64,000 bases of DNA from Lachnospiraceae bacterium (lineage in GTDB: Bacteria > Bacillota > Clostridia > Lachnospirales > Lachnospiraceae). Made by a program: the position numbers and the translations under genes. The stretch's first letter is position 1. Every line of letters begins with the position of its first letter. Positions 7,999-16,471 of the stretch are shown here, piece after piece. The notes beneath the pieces are model-generated. The model made no database searches and was not told the origin of the DNA. It saw nothing but the letters and a program-made list of their open reading frames with translations. The DNA lies in the NCBI GenBank assembly GCA_910574965.1, contig CAJTDB010000002.1:124001-188000 (forward strand), in the 5' to 3' direction.

Positions 7999-8053
7999 TA
8001 CCGAAACTACTGAAAAATACAAACAGCATTTGTACTTTTCAGTGGTCTCGGTA
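7999..8053 (-). promoter_or_regulatory. Long stem-loop in the pnp leader
   Basis: Arms 7999-8023 and 8029-8053 (25 bases each, about 22 positions paired by Watson-Crick or with GU replacements) enclose a five-base loop, 41 bases upstream of the pnp start. A double-stranded RNA of this length is a likely RNase III substrate. In Escherichia coli a comparable leader stem is used for pnp autoregulation; that parallel is inference. Confidence 0.65.
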
Positions 8054-8084
8054 AGCCTCCTCTGCCAAAACAGATTAGCGGATA

Positions 8085-8113
8085 ATAGTATTTAATATAA
8101 CTGTACGCTTCAA
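8085..8113 (-). promoter_or_regulatory. Candidate sigma-A promoter of pnp
   Basis: Minus-strand TTGAAG (8113-8108), 17-bp spacer, TACTAT (8090-8085), between the rpsO terminator and the pnp leader hairpin. Confidence 0.55.
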
Positions 8114-8145
8114 AGGCATATTTTCCCATGATCCGCTCACGAAAA

Positions 8146-8168
8146 TAAGGCGGAAAAATTCCGCCTTA
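8146..8168 (-). terminator. Rho-independent terminator of rpsO
   Basis: Perfect ten-base stem (taaggcggaa / ttccgcctta) with a three-base loop, six bases after the rpsO stop, followed on the minus strand by TTTTC. Confidence 0.8.
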
Positions 8169-8174
8169 CTTCTC

Positions 8175-8441
8175 TTATTTTCTCAGACCTAATTTTGCGA
8201 TCAGGGTACGATATCTCTCGATATCCGTCTTCTTCAGATACGCCAGCATTCCGCGTCTCTGGCCTACCATCTTCAGAAGGCCCCTTCTGGAATGATGGTC
8301 TTTTTTGTTCTCTTTCAGATGCTCGGTAAGCTCCTGAATCCTTGCGGTCAGGATTGCCACCTGTACCTCCGGTGAACCTGTGTCGCCCTCACTGCGGCCA
8401 TATTCTTTGATAATGGCCTGCTTCTTTTCTTTTGAGATCAT
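8175..8441 (-). CDS. rpsO: Small ribosomal subunit protein uS15
   Basis: 88-residue ribosomal protein that binds 16S rRNA early in 30S assembly. The sequence contains the family signature [17 protein letters not shown], then [16 protein letters not shown] and a C-terminal [12 protein letters not shown]. The ATG at 8441 was chosen because GGAGGAAGAGAAC precedes it and it gives the standard S15 length; an open frame runs further upstream but encodes nothing S15-like. The 130-base leader could hold the S15 autoregulatory site, though it was not resolved. Confidence 0.97.
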   Translation of the reverse strand: MISKEKKQAIIKEYGRSEGDTGSPEVQVAILTARIQELTEHLKENKKDHHSRRGLLKMVGQRRGMLAYLKKTDIERYRTLIAKLGLRK

Positions 8442-8547
8442 GTTCTCTTCCTCCTTATTCTGAACACCACCAGTCATCAAGGGTCGGTCGGAGTATCCGG
8501 ACTCTGAATGACGGCTGAAATCATACTCACATACTTTAGCATAAAAC

Positions 8548-8566
8548 ATCCCCTTTGTAAAGGGAT
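8548..8566 (-). terminator. Hairpin after the cyclophilin gene
   Basis: Stem atcccctt / aaagggat with a small loop just after the stop at 8571; the minus strand continues GTTTTATGC. On the plus strand the same stem is followed by seven T residues, but no plus-strand gene ends there. Confidence 0.6.
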
Positions 8567-8570
8567 TTTT

Positions 8571-9143
8571 TTATTTCCAGCAGGGAGGAAGTTTCGGGTT
8601 CTGCACCTGCACGGGCTTTGGATAGTCCTGTCCAAACAGCTCAAGGCTTACATGATCGATGATCTGCGGCTCTTTCGGGCGGTTTACTTCCACCCCTTCG
8701 ATGGGAAAATCCGTCACCGGGACGGTCTCTACTTTCTCCAGACGCCGGATTTCATCCATTCCTTCCAGAACTTTTCCAAACACCGGATAGATTCCCTTGT
8801 GTTCCGGACAATCCCTTAAAGGAAAGAAAAATTCGCAGCCGGCCAGCCCTGCTTCCCCATAGCCGCCCATAGCGACTACGCCGGGATGCGCATCCAAAGG
8901 TTCAATCTCCGGATGCAGTGCAAATTCATTGGGAATCAAATACCGGCATTCTTCTCTGCCAAATGCCGTATAGCTCACATCCACCCAGTTTCCCGGCACA
9001 ATGCGTTCAATGGCATGATGATCCATGCATCCCATACGGGCTGCATAGAGAAAGCTGTTTACTGTATTCGGCGCAGACTCCGGCAGAAGCTCTATCCGGA
9101 TCTTTTTGCCGTTCTTCATATGAAGTGTCGCTATTGGGTTCAT
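8571..9143 (-). CDS. Cyclophilin-type peptidyl-prolyl isomerase
   Basis: Catalyses cis-trans isomerisation of prolyl bonds. The 190-residue product opens with MNPIATLHMKNGKKIRIELLPE, then SAPNTVNSFLYAARMG, and has a GVVAMGGYG segment and FFFPLRDCPEHKGIYPVFGKVLEGMD, the cyclophilin core layout. Substitutions in the usual active-site FHRVI region (here HHAIERIVPGNWVD) suggest a divergent branch. No signal peptide, so it is likely cytosolic. It follows the M24 peptidase gene by about 59 bases and may belong to the peptide-utilisation operon. Confidence 0.82.
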   Translation of the reverse strand: MNPIATLHMKNGKKIRIELLPESAPNTVNSFLYAARMGCMDHHAIERIVPGNWVDVSYTAFGREECRYLIPNEFALHPEIEPLDAHPGVVAMGGYGEAGLAGCEFFFPLRDCPEHKGIYPVFGKVLEGMDEIRRLEKVETVPVTDFPIEGVEVNRPKEPQIIDHVSLELFGQDYPKPVQVQNPKLPPCWK

Positions 9144-9202
9144 CCTATTGTCCTGTCTCTGCGGAAACCAGATTTCTTTTGACAGACTCCCGCATATATG
9201 GT

Positions 9203-10279
9203 TTACATAATAATTTCCAGCTCTTTTGTATAGCGGTTCAGCACTTCGCAGCCGTCCTCTGTCACCAGCACCAGATCTTCCACTCTGACGCCCACTTCCC
9301 CAGCCACATAGATGCCCGGCTCGATGGAGAAAATCATCCCAGGTTCTGCCTTCTGGGAATTCGCCGCAGATACATCTCCGTGCTCATGTTCTCCAAGACC
9401 GATAAAATGTCCCAGCCGGTGGGTAAAGTTTGGTCCGTAGCCTTCTGCCGCAATCAGACTTCTGGCCGTATGGTCCAGTTCGCAAAGAGGAACCCCTGGC
9501 CGGATCCGGGCTATGGCTGCCTCATTGGCCTTTTGAACCGTATCGTAAATATGGCGGTGCTCCCCGCTTGCCTGCCGGTAGAAAAAGGTCCGGGTCATAT
9601 CGGAACAATATCCGTCCCTGACACAGCCCACATCCAGAAGCACTGCATCTCCCGGCTTAAGTACCGTACCGTCCGGAGCGTGATGGGGATCGGCTCCGTT
9701 GGCCCCAAAAGCCACCAGCGGTTCAAAGGAAAAACGTTCTGCTCCTAAGGACCGATAGATGGAGAGCATCTGCGCGGCGACTTCCTCTTCCGTAACGCCT
9801 TCCCGGATCAGCTTTCGAAATTCTCCCATGGCAAGATCATTGATCTTAGAAGAACGGCGCATCTTCTCCTGCTCTTCTGCATCCTTTACCGCCCTCGTCC
9901 GGTCTACGGCGCCGGAGGCTTCCACAAAGCCTTTTGCTGCTCCCTGCTCCATCAAAGGAAGGAGAAAACCAGCCTTCAGCTCCCGGTCCACGCCCAGAGC
10001 CTGCTCATGATCCACATACTTTGCCACCAGGTCCATCACCGGGTCCGTATCCGAATACCACACCTGCTCTGCTCCTGTATCCTCCGGCACATGAAACATT
10101 CTGTTTAAGAAATACACATGTTTTCCGTCTTCCCTCAGATACAGTCCGTAAAAACGCTCGCAGGGATTCATCTGCACTCCTGTCAGATAGCAGACAGACA
10201 TGGGATCGGTAATCAGCATCTGCGTAAGTCCCATTTCTTTTAATGCACTTAATATACGTTCTACTCTGTTTTTGTTCAT
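9203..10279 (-). CDS. M24 family Xaa-Pro aminopeptidase-like protein
   Basis: Cytosolic metallopeptidase of the creatinase/prolidase fold. The 358-residue protein has an N-terminal creatinase-type domain (about 1-130) and a catalytic domain with all five metal ligands in place: LLDVGCVRDGYCSDMT (two Asp), HRLGHFIGLGEHEHG (His), FSIEPGIY (Glu) and VRVEDLVLVT (Glu). It lies 15 bases after the peptide ABC permease gene, so it probably cleaves proline-containing peptides brought in by that system. Exact specificity is not readable. Confidence 0.9.
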   Translation of the reverse strand: MNKNRVERILSALKEMGLTQMLITDPMSVCYLTGVQMNPCERFYGLYLREDGKHVYFLNRMFHVPEDTGAEQVWYSDTDPVMDLVAKYVDHEQALGVDRELKAGFLLPLMEQGAAKGFVEASGAVDRTRAVKDAEEQEKMRRSSKINDLAMGEFRKLIREGVTEEEVAAQMLSIYRSLGAERFSFEPLVAFGANGADPHHAPDGTVLKPGDAVLLDVGCVRDGYCSDMTRTFFYRQASGEHRHIYDTVQKANEAAIARIRPGVPLCELDHTARSLIAAEGYGPNFTHRLGHFIGLGEHEHGDVSAANSQKAEPGMIFSIEPGIYVAGEVGVRVEDLVLVTEDGCEVLNRYTKELEIIM

Positions 10280-10294
10280 CCCTCAGTCCCCAGT

Positions 10295-11131
10295 CTAAAA
10301 TTCTTTCCGAAGTTTTGGGTCCAGAAGGTCCCGAAGGCCGTCACCGATAAAGTTCGCCCCCACCGCCATGGTGAAGATCGCCAGCCCCGGAAAGCCTGCA
10401 ACCCAGAATTTATTAAAATAATCCACGCCATCCGATACCATCATACCCCATTCCGGAGTAGGCGGCGCAGAGCCAAGGCCCAGAAAGCTAAGCGTCGAAA
10501 ACATCAGAATCTGATTGCCGATGTCTGTCGTTGCCATAATAAGCACCGAACTGATGCTGTTAGGGATGATCTCTCTTAACAGTATCCGGACCTTAGATGC
10601 GCCCAGGGCCTCTGACGCGGTCACATATTCATTTTCCTTCACGCTTAATACAACACTCCGCATCAGACGCGCGTAAGTGGGCCAGGCTACAATGACCAGC
10701 GCAAACATGGTGTTGAACAGGTTGGAGCCCATGACCGCATTGATAATCATAGCCAGAATCAGCGAAGGGAAGGACAGGATCATCTCAGAGATTCGCATCA
10801 TGACATTGTCCGTCCAGCCGCCCACATATCCGGCAATGGCTCCATAAAAAGTACCGATGCCGCCGGCAATTATTACCGTCAGGCACCCGGCCAGAAGGGA
10901 ATACCGCCCTCCATAGATAACCCGGCTGAAAATATCCCGGCCAAAATTATCTGTACCGAACAAATGTTCTGTTGATGGTGCTTTCAGCCGCAGCGTCAGA
11001 TCCTGTGCAATCGGATCATAAGGAGCAATCACCGGCGCAAGAACAGCCGCAGTGACCCATGCCAGACAAATAATTACCCCAAAGGTAAATAAATAGTTAG
11101 AACGAAACAGTTTTTTTACAGAACGGAGCAT
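10295..11131 (-). CDS. Oligopeptide/dipeptide ABC transporter permease (DppC type)
   Basis: Inner-membrane channel subunit of a peptide ABC importer. 278 residues with about six helices, the N-terminal APVIAPYDPIAQDL and HLFGTDNFGRDIFSRVIYG segments typical of DppC/OppC, and the ABC-contact EAA loop (ASEALGASKVRILLREIIPNS). The ATG at 11131 overlaps the dppB-type stop (TAATG) and has GAGGT at good distance; a GTG nine bases upstream is less likely. Confidence 0.92.
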   Translation of the reverse strand: MLRSVKKLFRSNYLFTFGVIICLAWVTAAVLAPVIAPYDPIAQDLTLRLKAPSTEHLFGTDNFGRDIFSRVIYGGRYSLLAGCLTVIIAGGIGTFYGAIAGYVGGWTDNVMMRISEMILSFPSLILAMIINAVMGSNLFNTMFALVIVAWPTYARLMRSVVLSVKENEYVTASEALGASKVRILLREIIPNSISSVLIMATTDIGNQILMFSTLSFLGLGSAPPTPEWGMMVSDGVDYFNKFWVAGFPGLAIFTMAVGANFIGDGLRDLLDPKLRKEF

Positions 11132-12150
11132 TACCGGCACCTCACTCTCGGATCGATCACCCCATAGAGGATATCCACCACCGTATTAATAATCATATAA
11201 TTAAGGGCGATCAAAAGCGCGACTCCGATGATTGACGGAAAATCCGCCGACAGCACCGATTCATAGGCAAACTGCCCAACCCCCGGCCAGTTGAAGATCG
11301 TCTCCACCAGCACCATACCGCCCAGCAGATTGCCAAGGCCAAGGCCAATCACCGTCAGCACCGGTATCAGCGCATTTCCCAGGGCATGGGAAAGAATCAG
11401 TCTCGTCCGGCTGAGTCCTTTGGCCCTTGCCGTCCGGATATAGTCTGTAGACATAACGTCCAGGAGGTTCGAACGAGTGGTTCTTGTTATAAGCCCCATG
11501 GTAAATGCCGCCAGCACAGTGCCCGGCAGAATCAAATGGGAAAGTGCGTCCAGCGCCTTTGGAAGATTCCCTTCTAAAAGGCTGTCCAGCACATACATTC
11601 CCGTCACGGTTGCCGGAGCCGAGAAGGAATTGCTCAGTCTTCCCGGTCCCGGAAAAATGTGCATTTTATAATAGAAGAAATACAGCACCAAAAGTGCAAA
11701 CCAGAAGCTTGGAATGCTGACTCCGGTCACAGACACCGCCCGGACAAGCTGATCCAGGATGCTGTTTCGGCGAATGGCAGAGATTACGCCGAACAAAATC
11801 CCAAACACTGCCGCTAACAGGATGGCAAAAAGCGCCAGCTCAATGGTCGCCGGATAACAGCGTGCCAGCTCCGAGAGCACCGGTTTATTCGTACGGATGG
11901 ATGTCCCAAGGTCGAACTGCAGCAGATTTTTGATATACAGGACATACTGCACAAAGATCGGCTGATCCAGCCCGTATTTTGCTTTGTAGGCGGCTACTAC
12001 CTCCGGATCGTTCAGCGCTCTTTGGCTTAAATTCGCCACAGTAGGATCTCCGGGTATCATCTTCGTCAGTATGAATACCAGAGTGGCTACTCCGAACAGC
12101 ATCACTGCCAGATAGATCAGCCGCTTTCCTGTAAATTTCAGTCGTTCCAT
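11131..12150 (-). CDS. Oligopeptide/dipeptide ABC transporter permease (DppB type)
   Basis: 339-residue membrane subunit pairing with the DppC-type permease. N-terminal helix GKRLIYLAVMLFGVATLVFIL and MIPGDPT motif are hallmarks of DppB/OppB, and the EAA loop reads YIRTARAKGLSRTRLILSHALGNALIPV. Located directly after the binding-protein gene and coupled to the next permease gene. Confidence 0.92.
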   Translation of the reverse strand: MERLKFTGKRLIYLAVMLFGVATLVFILTKMIPGDPTVANLSQRALNDPEVVAAYKAKYGLDQPIFVQYVLYIKNLLQFDLGTSIRTNKPVLSELARCYPATIELALFAILLAAVFGILFGVISAIRRNSILDQLVRAVSVTGVSIPSFWFALLVLYFFYYKMHIFPGPGRLSNSFSAPATVTGMYVLDSLLEGNLPKALDALSHLILPGTVLAAFTMGLITRTTRSNLLDVMSTDYIRTARAKGLSRTRLILSHALGNALIPVLTVIGLGLGNLLGGMVLVETIFNWPGVGQFAYESVLSADFPSIIGVALLIALNYMIINTVVDILYGVIDPRVRCR

Positions 12151-12187
12151 AGGACACCTCTCTTTTGCTCGGTGAAACGGTTTGTTT

Positions 12188-13831
12188 CTATTTTATATTG
12201 ATTAACGTCACATCCAGCGCATAAGGATCAGAGATCGCCACGCCTTCCAGTCTTGTGTTGTATCCGATATGTGCAGGCGCCTGTACAGCCATAATAAACG
12301 GACCGTCCTCATACATGGCATCCTGAATCTTCTCCAGCACTGCGGTACGATCGTTATTGTCCGTAGCAGACATGGTTTCCTGATACATTGCCGCAAGTTC
12401 CGGAGCCATCTCCGCGGTCCAGCCCGCACGAAGTCCTACAACACCTCCCGGCAGAAATTCCAACTGTACGTTGGGATCATTGTAATCGGTTCCCCAATAC
12501 ATAACTGTAAATCCAAGCGTACCGTCGCGGTAAGCGTCTCCATAGCCTGCTGCCCACGGCTGTGACACAATGTTGACATTAATTCCGATCTGGGACAGAT
12601 CGTCTTTGATCTTCTGCGCCAGGTCTGTTAAAAGGATGCCTTCCATATCCAGATCGCTCACGGTCAGATCCACATCCAGTCCATCGGCATATCCTGCTTC
12701 TGCCAGAAGCGCTTTTGCTTCTTCCACATTCGTATACTCAGCCGCTCTCTCGCCCTTGCTGCCCATAAAGCCGGACTGAATAACCGAATAGGGCGTCAGT
12801 GTACCTTCTCCGCAGATGATCTGCATTCCGCTGTAGTCCAGCGCTTTGCGGATTGCCTGCTGGACTTTCGGATTCGATACCGGCCCGCCGTATGTCTCAT
12901 TCATATTCATCATCACAAAGCCTACCGTCTTAGTCGCCGCATTGATGATCTCCACGCCTTCTGCACCGGAAAGCTCCGCCATCGTATCGTCGGTCATGTT
13001 CAGTGCAACATCGATGTCCCCTGTGGACAGTGTCATCATCTGGGTGTTGGCATCCGGCTGGATCTTGATGATATATTTGTCAACATTAGTAGCCTCTCCC
13101 CAGTAGTTCGGATTCTTCTCCAAAACCACTTCTTCATCCGGAATATAACTGGTCATCACATACATACCGGAGCCTGCACTGGCCGTATCCAGATAAGCCT
13201 GCGCCGTGTCGGTAGTAGACGCATCTTCCGCGTCCGTTCCGCCGTGCTCTTTCACCACCGCACTGTCCAGGACAGCAAGCGCACTGTAGGTCAGCTTAGA
13301 AAGAATGGCACTGTCCGGCTGGGTCAGATGAAAGACGATGGTTTTCTCATCCGGTGCTTCCATGCTCTGAATGGTATCAGCGATAAATGCAGGGTTGCCC
13401 TGGAGGTTCTTACAGCGGTTGATGCTGAACAGAACGTCGGCCGAAGTCATGGTGTTTCCGCTGGCAAAGGTAATTCCGTCTTTCAGTTTTACCGTCAGCG
13501 TCAGATTGTCCTCGGAAAATTCATAGGTGTCTGCCAGACACGGTTCCGGCGCACCTTCATTGTCATAAAATTTAAACAGATTCTCATAGCACGCATTAAC
13601 AATCAACGGCGGATATTTCTCATAGACATATCCTGGGTCCAATGTGGAAAATCCGGCTCCCATAGCCACGACCACCGTGCCGGAACCGCCTTCTGAAGTG
13701 CCTGCTGCGCCCTCAGTCCCTTCCGCGGACCCGGAGCCGCCCTCCGACGCATTGTCTGTACCGCCGCCGCAGGCGACGCATCCTGCTGCCATCACAAGAC
13801 TGAGCGCGATGGCAAGAAATCTCTTCTTCAT
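12188..13831 (-). CDS. Peptide ABC transporter substrate-binding lipoprotein (SBP family 5)
   Basis: Extracytoplasmic receptor that hands peptides (or a related solute) to the permeases. Starting at ATG 13831 (AGGAGGA upstream) it has 547 residues: a lipoprotein signal with Cys near residue 18-21 (MAAGCVACGGG), an acidic Gly/Ser/Thr linker, then the family-5 layout with LTVKLKDGITFASGNTMTSADV and PNYWGEAT. The start at 13831 is favoured over a longer open frame because that extension is made of the palindromic element upstream. Ligand is not deducible; the M24 peptidase in the operon favours peptides. Confidence 0.92.
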   Translation of the reverse strand: MKKRFLAIALSLVMAAGCVACGGGTDNASEGGSGSAEGTEGAAGTSEGGSGTVVVAMGAGFSTLDPGYVYEKYPPLIVNACYENLFKFYDNEGAPEPCLADTYEFSEDNLTLTVKLKDGITFASGNTMTSADVLFSINRCKNLQGNPAFIADTIQSMEAPDEKTIVFHLTQPDSAILSKLTYSALAVLDSAVVKEHGGTDAEDASTTDTAQAYLDTASAGSGMYVMTSYIPDEEVVLEKNPNYWGEATNVDKYIIKIQPDANTQMMTLSTGDIDVALNMTDDTMAELSGAEGVEIINAATKTVGFVMMNMNETYGGPVSNPKVQQAIRKALDYSGMQIICGEGTLTPYSVIQSGFMGSKGERAAEYTNVEEAKALLAEAGYADGLDVDLTVSDLDMEGILLTDLAQKIKDDLSQIGINVNIVSQPWAAGYGDAYRDGTLGFTVMYWGTDYNDPNVQLEFLPGGVVGLRAGWTAEMAPELAAMYQETMSATDNNDRTAVLEKIQDAMYEDGPFIMAVQAPAHIGYNTRLEGVAISDPYALDVTLINIK

Positions 13832-13852
13832 AAAATGTTGTCCTCCTATTAA

Positions 13853-14013
13853 AGTTCCGCATCCATGTCTGCAAACCCTTTGGGCTGGAAGCATTTTCCT
13901 CACATTCGTTCCGGAAAATACTTCCGGGCTTTCAGACATGGATGCTGATTAAAGTTCCGCATCCATGTCTGCAAACCCTTTGGGCTGGAAGCATTTTCCT
14001 CAAATAGATGCTG
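13853..14013 (-). repeat. Palindromic leader element a (one full, one truncated copy)
   Basis: Full copy 13853-13947 and truncated copy 13953-14013, spaced 100 bases. On the minus strand the full copy reads CAGCATCCATGTCTG... with outer stem, 3' bulge AGCCCAAA, inner stem GGAAG.ATTTTCC, loop around GGAACGAATGTGA, and end GATGCGGAACT. Five bases later AATAGGAGGA is the ribosome site of the binding-protein gene at 13831. The truncated copy lacks most of its 5' arm. It fills the gap between the second ATPase gene and the binding-protein gene. Confidence 0.85.
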
Positions 14014-14053
14014 TTGTTTATTGAGATGCCGGCTGCCCGGCAGAATCTCCTTC

Positions 14054-15025
14054 TCAAGTATTGTAAAGATGGCAGGCCACCAGATGCCCTTTTTCCACTT
14101 CCCTTAGTTCCGGGGCTTCTATATAGCAGCGGTCACATGTTTTCTGACAGCGGGTGTGGAAGTGACAGCCGGCAGGCGGATTGGACGGGCTTGGAACCTC
14201 TCCCATCAGCCGTATGCGCTCTTGTCCGTTTCCCTGTCCCACTTGCGGGATGGCCGACAGAAGGGCCTCCGTATAGGGATGGTAACGTTTCTCATACAAC
14301 TGATCGTAAGCAGCGATCTCTACAATCCTCCCAAGATACATCACCCCTACCCGGTCACTGACCTGATAAACCACATTCAGATTATGGGAGATAAAGAAAT
14401 AAGTAAGGCCAAGCTTGTCTTTCAGCTCCTTCAAAAGATTCAGCACCTGTGCCTGGACCGACACATCCAGTGCAGACACTGCCTCGTCGCAGATGATAAT
14501 ATCCGGCTCTAACGCCAGCGCCCTTGCAATGCCGATTCTCTGCTTCTGCCCTCCGGACAGCTCATGAGGATAACGGCTCAGATGATACGCATCCAGCCCC
14601 ACCAGATTCAAAAGCTCCATAATCCGGGCATCCGCATCCATCTTCCCGGTCATCTGATGGATTTCAAAAGGCTCCATAAGAATCTGCCGGATCGTACGTC
14701 TGGGATTCAGACAGGCAGACGGATCCTGGAAAATGATCTGTGCCTTCCTGCGCATCTGCTTCCACTCGGCTCCCCGCATCTGGGCAAGATCTGTCCCATC
14801 CAGATAAATATGTCCCTCTGCAGGCTTCAGAAGGCCAATCAGCGTCCTTCCCAGGGTGCTCTTCCCGCAGCCGCTCTCTCCGACGACTCCGAAAGTCTCA
14901 CCTCTGTATATGTCAAAGCTCACATCGTCCACAGCTTTTACTACCGCAGACTTTCGTCCTTTTCCCTTAAAAGATACTTTTACATGGTCGGCCCTCATGA
15001 GCACGTCCTTCAAAGCTTCAGCCAC
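14054..15025 (-). CDS. Oligopeptide ABC transporter ATP-binding protein (DppF type)
   Basis: ATPase of the peptide importer. P-loop GESGCGKST, signature LSGGQKQRIGIARAL, Walker B PDIIICDEAVSALD and the C-terminal oligopeptide-type extension (PSPSNPPAGCHFHTRC, with Cys residues that often bind a cluster in this family). The GTG start at 15025 is proposed because GGGAGG lies eight bases upstream and it overlaps the preceding stop (TAGTG); a TTG at 15031 and ATG at 14998 are alternatives. About 323 residues. Confidence 0.92.
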   Translation of the reverse strand: MAEALKDVLMRADHVKVSFKGKGRKSAVVKAVDDVSFDIYRGETFGVVGESGCGKSTLGRTLIGLLKPAEGHIYLDGTDLAQMRGAEWKQMRRKAQIIFQDPSACLNPRRTIRQILMEPFEIHQMTGKMDADARIMELLNLVGLDAYHLSRYPHELSGGQKQRIGIARALALEPDIIICDEAVSALDVSVQAQVLNLLKELKDKLGLTYFFISHNLNVVYQVSDRVGVMYLGRIVEIAAYDQLYEKRYHPYTEALLSAIPQVGQGNGQERIRLMGEVPSPSNPPAGCHFHTRCQKTCDRCYIEAPELREVEKGHLVACHLYNT

Positions 15026-16020
15026 TAGCAAACCCTCCCTGCATGATTCTCATACCGCCAGCAGCGCACCTGACGGGTATCGGAGATGTGCTTCATCGGC
15101 GGAGCTTCTTTTCTGCACTGATCTGTTGCGTACGGACAGCGGGGCGAAAAACTGCATCCTTCAATCCGTTCGGTGGGATTCGGCACCATTCCCTCAATGG
15201 TCTTAAGGGGATCACGCTCTTTGGTAATTCGCGGAACTGCATCCAGAAGTCCCACTGTGTATGGGTGCTTCGGCTCAGAAAACAGCTCCAAAGCCGGCGC
15301 CTGTTCCACAATATGGCCCGTATACATGACAATAACCGTATCGCAAAGTTCACTGACCACACCAAGATCATGGGTGATAAACAGAACGGATGTTCCCATC
15401 TTTTCATTCATTTTCCGGATCAGATCCAGAATCTGCGCCTGTATCGTCACATCCAGCGCCGTCGTTGGCTCATCTGCAATCAGAATCTTCGGCTGACATG
15501 CCAGTGCCATAGCGATCATCACCCTCTGCCGCATACCTCCGGACATCTGGTGGGGATATTCATGGGCCCGAAGCTCTGAATCTGCGATGCCCACTGCCTG
15601 CATCATATGTACCGCTTCTTCCATGGCATCCTTTTTCTTCATCCCCCAATGGATCCGCAGAGATTCCGCGATCTGTTTTCCGCATTTGATAATCGGATTC
15701 AGGGAGGTCATAGGTTCCTGAAAAATCATGGAGATCTCATTCCCCCGGATTTTCTGCATCTCCCGCTCAGATGCCTTCACCAGATCTTTTCCATGATATA
15801 AGATCTCGCCTCCTGTAATCTTTCCCGGCGGATTTGGGATCAGCTTCAGCATTCCTAAAGAAGATACACTCTTTCCGCTTCCGCTCTCGCCCACAATCCC
15901 TAACTTTTCCCCTTTATGCAGGACATAGTTCAGATGGTCCACCGCGCGTACAGTCCCCTCCGCCGTCTGAAACTCCACACACAGATCTTTTACTTCTAAC
16001 AGTACCTCTGACTGGTCCAT
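15025..16020 (-). CDS. Oligopeptide ABC transporter ATP-binding protein (DppD type)
   Basis: First gene of the peptide-import operon and partner of the DppF-type ATPase. 331 residues with P-loop GESGSGKSV, signature [15 protein letters not shown], Walker [15 protein letters not shown], and the oligopeptide-family tail with [21 protein letters not shown] lies just before the ATG at 16020, immediately after palindromic element b. Operon order is D-F-binding protein-B-C-peptidase, which is unusual only in that the binding protein sits in the middle. Confidence 0.93.
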   Translation of the reverse strand: MDQSEVLLEVKDLCVEFQTAEGTVRAVDHLNYVLHKGEKLGIVGESGSGKSVSSLGMLKLIPNPPGKITGGEILYHGKDLVKASEREMQKIRGNEISMIFQEPMTSLNPIIKCGKQIAESLRIHWGMKKKDAMEEAVHMMQAVGIADSELRAHEYPHQMSGGMRQRVMIAMALACQPKILIADEPTTALDVTIQAQILDLIRKMNEKMGTSVLFITHDLGVVSELCDTVIVMYTGHIVEQAPALELFSEPKHPYTVGLLDAVPRITKERDPLKTIEGMVPNPTERIEGCSFSPRCPYATDQCRKEAPPMKHISDTRQVRCWRYENHAGRVC

Positions 16021-16036
16021 ACTTGCCTCCTATTAC

Positions 16037-16297
16037 AGTTCCGCAGCCATACACCCAATCCCCTGGGAGGGGAAGCATTTTCTTCCACTTTCGTTCCCGA
16101 AAATCCTTCCGGGCATTGGCTGTATGGCTGCTGTTTTACAGTTCCGCAGCCATACACCCAATCCCCTGGGAGGGGGAAGCATTTTCTTCCACTTTCGTTC
16201 CCGAAAATCCTTCCGGGCATTGGCTGTATGGCTGCTGTTTTATAGTTCCGCAGCCATACACCCAATCCCCTGGGGGAAATATCGGCTGTATTGCTGT
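16037..16297 (-). repeat. Palindromic leader element b (three tandem copies, last truncated)
   Basis: Copies at 16037-16134, 16140-16238 and a shortened one at 16244-16297, spaced 103 and 104 bases. The two full copies differ by one extra G. Minus-strand outer stem CAGCCATACA / TGTATGGCTG, inner stem GAAG.ATTTTC, bulge CCCTCCCA, end GGCTGCGGAACT, then AATAGGAGG, which is the ribosome site of the DppD-type gene. Of the 451 bases between 16021 and 16471, this element and the terminator at 16432 explain most; the rest holds no clear promoter. Confidence 0.88.
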
Positions 16298-16431
16298 TCA
16301 CTTTTTTACTCTAATTCATTAAAGTGTCATCCCAACACCTGCGTATTTTTTCAAGTCTCTTCGACATGTCTACTAAGATATCACATTCTCCGGGAAAATT
16401 CAATATGAAAAACCATGGTTTAGACAGAAAA

Positions 16432-16466
16432 GAGGCGGAAGCTGCCTTTTTGGCAGTCCCGCCCTC
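16432..16466 (-). terminator. Rho-independent terminator of the NlpC/P60 gene
   Basis: Nested stem gaggcgg...ctgcc / ggcag...ccgccctc, followed on the minus strand by TTTTCTG, six bases after the stop codon. Confidence 0.85.
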
Positions 16467-16471
16467 AATCT

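Noticed and set aside
8548-8572. Plus-strand terminator with seven T residues
   Set aside because: No plus-strand gene ends nearby; kept only as the stem following the minus-strand cyclophilin gene.
15996-16301. Frame with repeated VWLRN/GNESGRKCF segments
   Set aside because: Reads through palindromic element b into the DppD-type gene; same reason as for element d.
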